DNA from: Enchytraeus crypticus
Taxonomy: Eukaryota > Annelida > Clitellata > Enchytraeida > Enchytraeidae
Length of the DNA: 64,000 bases
Reading direction: 5' to 3'
Assembly (NCBI GenBank): GCA_905160935.1
Contig: CAJHZI010000552.1
Coordinates: 219,501 to 283,500 of the forward strand
The position numbers and the translations under genes were made by a program. The first letter of the stretch is position 1. The number at the start of each line of letters is the position of its first letter. A model generated the notes under the pieces. It searched no databases and was not told the DNA's origin. It was given only the letters and a program-made list of their open reading frames with translations. Below are positions 12,301 to 18,300 of this stretch, in pieces.

Positions 12301-15300
12301 TACTGTTTAATCAATCAATCAATAAGTCAGTAGGCCAGTAATAAATGAATCAATATGTAAATCAATCAAGCAAAACAACACGGATATCATTAATCAATCA
12401 ATAACAAATTAATCAATCAGTATAAAAAACAATCGATCAATTGATTTAATATCAAAGCAATTGTAAGTCAGTCACACCCACAATTGTACAAGTTTTATTA
12501 ATTCACAGGTTAGAGGCTACAGTTAGCTATAGAGATAATCCTATGTTAAATTAATGATTGATTGACAATCCTTATTCAGTGATTGATAGGTGACTGACAA
12601 CTGATTATTACACTTACTGAATGACTGATAGATGACTGACAACTGATTATTACACTTACTGAATGACTGATATATGACTGACAACTGATTAATACACTTA
12701 CTGAATGACTGATAGATGACTGACAACTGATTATTACACTTACTGAAAGACTGATAGATGACTGACAACTGATTATTACACTCATTTAAAGACTGATAGA
12801 TCACTGACTACTGATTAGATTATTACACTGAAAGAATGACTGATCTCTACACCTACCTATACTAGAAAAGCAGAGAATTCTATCGCCCTCTTTCGCTCTA
12901 TCTTACACCTACCTATACCAGAAAAGCTGAGAATTCTATCGCGCTCTTTCGCTCTATCTTACACCTACCTATACTAGAAAAGCTGAGAATTCTATCGCCC
13001 TCTATCGCTCTATCTTACACCTACCTATACTAGAAAAGCTGAGAATTCTATCATCCTATTTCACTCTATCTTACACCTACCTATACTAAAAAGGCTGAGA
13101 ATTCTATCATCCTATTTCGCTCCATCTTACACCTACCTATACTAGAAAAGCTGAGAATTCTATCATACTATTTCGCTCTATCTTAGACCTACCTATACTA
13201 GAAAAGCTGTGAATTCTATCGTCTTCTTTCACTCTATTCACTCTATCTCGCTCACTCTCCGGCAGTTGACTGAGCACACATCTGACTTTCACGAACAGCG
13301 TGTCATCGTCTGCCCCGACCCGTTCATGGATGCCGGGCACCCTGCACTGAGACACGGGCAGACCTGCGGGTGTCGTAGTGGTGCTCACTTCCGTGCAGTT
13401 CTGATACGTCTCGTTCAACCTACAATACAGCGAAATACATCAACCTACAATTCAGGGAACTACATCGACCTACAATACAGTCAAATATATCAACCTATAA
13501 TACAGTCAAATACATCAACCTACAATACAGTGAAATACGAATGATGGGTTAAAATACAATATGTTACAATATAATAGAATATTCCCCAGGAAATGATACA
13601 ATAGAATAGAATACAATACAAATACAATCAAAGGAAGATGATGATGATGACGGTAGAAAAAGACTACAAAGAACATTACAAGCAAATCCGGTCTCAAGCC
13701 ATGGATTAATCAATCAATCAATCAATCAATAACCCTGAACTGAACTGAGATACAAGCAGATAACTTGATATAATTTCTTTCACGTAGGTTGTAGTAATTC
13801 AATTATCGCTGATGTGAAAATAACTGTGGTCGGCACTATATTTAAAGGAATTCGGCGAACAGGTAGGTTCCATTTTGTCGAAATATTCATGTTTTAAAGG
13901 AAAATATTTCGACTGAGCACTGTAAAAATCAGGAACAATTTGAAACTGTCAAACTGATATCTAAGATGATCTAAAGCTAAAGAAGTCAAGTTTAGCTTCA
14001 GTTCAGTGCTCAAATGAGTTCTCAGTGTAAAAGCTGGTAAAGTTAATGTTAGCGTCAGTTTCCTAACTCGAAAGCGATATCAGTGACGGGAAAGCCCAGG
14101 ATTTTAACCCCGCACATAGTGATCAGCAGTCGAGTATCTTACCGACATTGCCACTGACTCCAGCCCAGTGTTGGAGAGAACACTGTATTTGAACCCTGCA
14201 CTTACTGATCGGCTGTCTAACAACTTGCCAACATGCCACCGAATCAGACCCCATGACGATGACAACAACTAAGAAGAACGACGTTAAATCCTATCTGATC
14301 GGCGCTCAAGTGGTCACCTCTTTGTGGTATAGAAGGCTGAGCAGTACTCCGGATATGAACTGTTCCACGTGAACAACAGGTCTTTCCAGTTGAACACCTC
14401 CACGTGCAATATTGTCACGTACAGCGGCTCTGCAAAACACCACAATGTTCTTCTCTAATGGGTAATTTAAATGAAAACGACTCAAAACACCACAATGTTG
14501 TTTTCTAATGAATAAATTTAATAAAAACGACTCAAAACACCACAATGTTGTTCTCTAATGTGTAAATTAAATAAAATCGACTCAAAACACCACAATGTTG
14601 TTCTCAAATGAGTAATTTAAATAAATACGATTCAAAACACCACAATGTTGTTTCCTAATGAGTAACTTTAATAAAAATACTCAAAACACCACAATGTTGT
14701 TCTCAAATGAGTAATTTAAATAAATAGGGCTCAAAACACCACAATGTTGTTTCCTAATGAGTAAACCACATGAAAACCATTCAAAACACCACAATGTTGT
14801 ACGCTAATATAGTAAACCAAATAAAAACGACTAAATTCATTAAATCTGCCATGGGCAGATGCTCTTTCATGATTTCTGTTCCTACAATATGGAACTCTCT
14901 GCCACAAGATCTTCAATCATGTAATCGAATTGGTACATCCTAGGCAAGCTAAAAACCAATCTCTTTACGACATATTTCGCAATTTTGACCCTCTAGCCTT
15001 GGATCTTGGACTTACACTGTTTTGATTTCGCTTTCTCTTATGGTCTCTGTGTACTCAGTCGTCATCGAGTGGTGCTTTGGCACCTGTCTGTGTAGAATCT
15101 GCAAGAGACGTCCGTGACATTGCCACACGGCGAGGAACAGGATGTTAAATTCTTAATGAATGATTGATTGATGACATCCTTCCCCTTAGGATGTGTCCTC
15201 TCCAACTTTTCTTCCTATTAAATGCATTAAGCAATAGGAAGACGAGTTGGAAAGGACACATCCTAAGGGGGGAAGGTCCATTATTAGAGGTCATAGAAGG

Positions 15301-18300
15301 AACAGTGGAAGGGAAAAGAGGCAGGGGCAGGCAGAGATTAGGTATGTTGAATGATTTGAAGACCAACTCATATGTGGAGATGAAGAGGAAAGCGGACGAC
15401 AGAGAAGAGTGGAGGCGTTACATACCATGGACCTGTCAGTAGGCAGTTCACTAAGAGAGAGAGATTGATTGACTGAGATAGGTAAGAAGCAAGTGCCACA
15501 TACTCATAATATGTAACACGGCGCCCCAGCATATGTCCTGATCTGACATGAGAACGCACTCTACCAGACAACCGTTGTGGCTCATGTTCACCTGATACAC
15601 CAGGTGTCTGTGGGTTTGGTTAACCTCACGTTCATCCACCTTTTCCCCGCAGCCCTCCCCCAGGACTTTAAAAGCCACGCTTGCTGCTCCTAGAGACGGG
15701 TGGATCGAGGGTCTATTCTCCGGCGAAGACGGGGTTTTCACGGTAGAGGAAATTTCCCAAGAAGATTGGTTTTTCTCAGACAATGAACTTTCTTTGGTTG
15801 GGTTTTCCCCAGTGGGTTGTCTATTCCCATCCGAGCGGGCGTTTCCGTCGTGGTTGAGCGGGAAAGAAGGAAGGATGTCCGAGGTGGGGAGAGGGGTGGA
15901 GGGAATGATACAGTACAGATCCGTGATTGTATCCTCCACTACATATATATCTCCAGTTGGATGAAGTTCTAACAAAAAAATAAATAAATCATTCAATCAA
16001 GAATTCACTCAATCCACCGATCGTTTAGTAGTAATATTATTTAACAGATCATATACAAGGTTCGCCTATCACAGCTGCTTCTTAGAGAGACGAATATAAA
16101 AGTAATCAATTAATCTATTTATTACAAGAAATATCATTTAATAAATCGCCGAGTCATACTAGATGTTATTTAATAAATCGTTTAATTTATTGTGATTTGA
16201 GTCACAATAAATGTCATTTCATAAATCAAAATCAAGGTTTTTTCAATATCGATCTTTTGTGAGAGATGAAAGCCACGCAAAACTCTGCTTTTGCCATAAA
16301 TTCTTATTAGCATAATATATTATATGATGAGATTAAATGATGCCCAGTCATCAGCTCATTAACGCCGCCCACTGTAGTCACGAACTCATTTACCACATCA
16401 TGCACAGTCAACAGCTCATTAACGCCGCCCACTGCTGTCATGAACTCATTTACCACATCATGCTCAGTCATCAGCTCATTAACCCCGCCCACTGCTGTCA
16501 TGAACTCATTTACCACATCGTGCTCAGTCATCAGCTCATTAACCCCGCCCACTGCTGTCTTGAACTCATTTACCACATCATGTCAGTCAACAGCTCATTA
16601 ACCCCGCCCACTGCTGACATGAACTCATTTACCACATCGTGCTCATTAACCCAGCCCACTGCTGTCATGAACTCATGTACCACATCATGCTCCCACCCGT
16701 GATTGGCACATATGATCGACACATGATTGACACATGATCGACACATAATTGACACATGATTGACACACATGATTGACCCATGATTGACACACATGATTGA
16801 CACGCATGATTGACACGCAAGATTGACACACATGATCGACACATGATTGACACACATGATTGCCACACATGATTGGCACCCATGATTGACACATGATTGG
16901 CACACATGATTGGCACACATGATTGGCACCCATGATTGACACATGATTGGCACACGTGATTGGCACACATGATTGGCACCCATGACTGACACATGATTGG
17001 CACAAATGATTGGCACAAATGATTGGCACCCATGATTGACACATATTATTGGCACACAAGATTGACACATATGATTGACGCGTGCAGCCTATGACCGAAC
17101 AGAACTCGACGAGTAAATAACTGAACGACCTTCACCCTGTCCTACATGTAGGTCAAGCGATCGTCTCAGTAACGTCATCACACTAGTCACGTGCTCTCGA
17201 GCGCCTCACTATTGTTAACAACAGTTCTGCTGACAGGTGACGAGCTAATGACAGCACTTCTCTCACACAAGGTCTGTGGTCTAATTGTAGAGCAATTACA
17301 CTCTCTCTTAGTGCACTACCTACTGGCAGGTCCATGGTATATAACGCCTCCACTCTTCTCTGTCTTCCGCCTTCCTCTTCATTTCCACATATGAGTGGGT
17401 CTTTAAATCATCTAACATACCTAATCTCGGCCTGCCCCTGCCTCTTATTCCTTCCATTCTACCTTCAATTACACTAATAATAACAATTTAGCGCAACAAG
17501 TGTAATAATAAAGTAAACACGCATCATAGTAAAATGATCAACTATGTCAATATCTATCACTATTAACATCACATGTTTAAACCGTTAAACAATTTAGTCC
17601 ATTTTCCGTATAGCCAGTCCAGTGAACATCTGAGATTTTACTCTTAGATCAGCGCTATCGGGATTCGAACCCACGAGTGTTAAATTCACCTCAGGATCTG
17701 TTATTTAAAAACTTCACGACGTTACAACTGCGCTATTTAGACATTCAATAACAATAATAAAAATTTTGTGCAACAAGTGTAATAATAATAAAAATTTAGA
17801 GCAACAAGTACAATAATAATAACAATTTAGAGCAATAAGTGTAATAATAATAATAATAATAACAATTTAGAGCAACAAGTGTAATAGTAATAACAATTTA
17901 GAGCAACAAGTACAATAATAATAACAATTTAGAGCAACAAGTGCAGTAATACTAACAACTTAGAGCAACAAGTGTATTAGTAACAATTTAGAGTAAAAGT
18001 GTAATAATAATTTAACAATTTAGTGCAAACAAGTGCAATAATAAATAGTAATAACGATTTAATGCAACAAGTGCTATAATAATAATAATTTAGTGCTATA
18101 ATAAAACAATTTAGAGCAACAAGTGCAGTAATAGTAACAACTTAGAGCAACAAGTGTAATAATAATACTAATAATTTAGTGCAACAAGTGTAATAATAAT
18201 AATAACAATTTAGTGCAACATGTGTAAAAATAGTAACAACTTAGAGCAACAAGTGCAGTCATAATTACAATATATTTCAACAACTACAATATCATTATAT

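Noticed and set aside
16570-17070. Cys-rich minus-strand frames resembling a secreted Cys-rich protein
   Set aside because: They come from a 12-bp minisatellite and lack a signal peptide.
17080-17260. Alternative receptor first exon on the minus strand (MTLLRRSLDLHVG)
   Set aside because: It has no hydrophobic signal core, whereas 20434-20551 has one.
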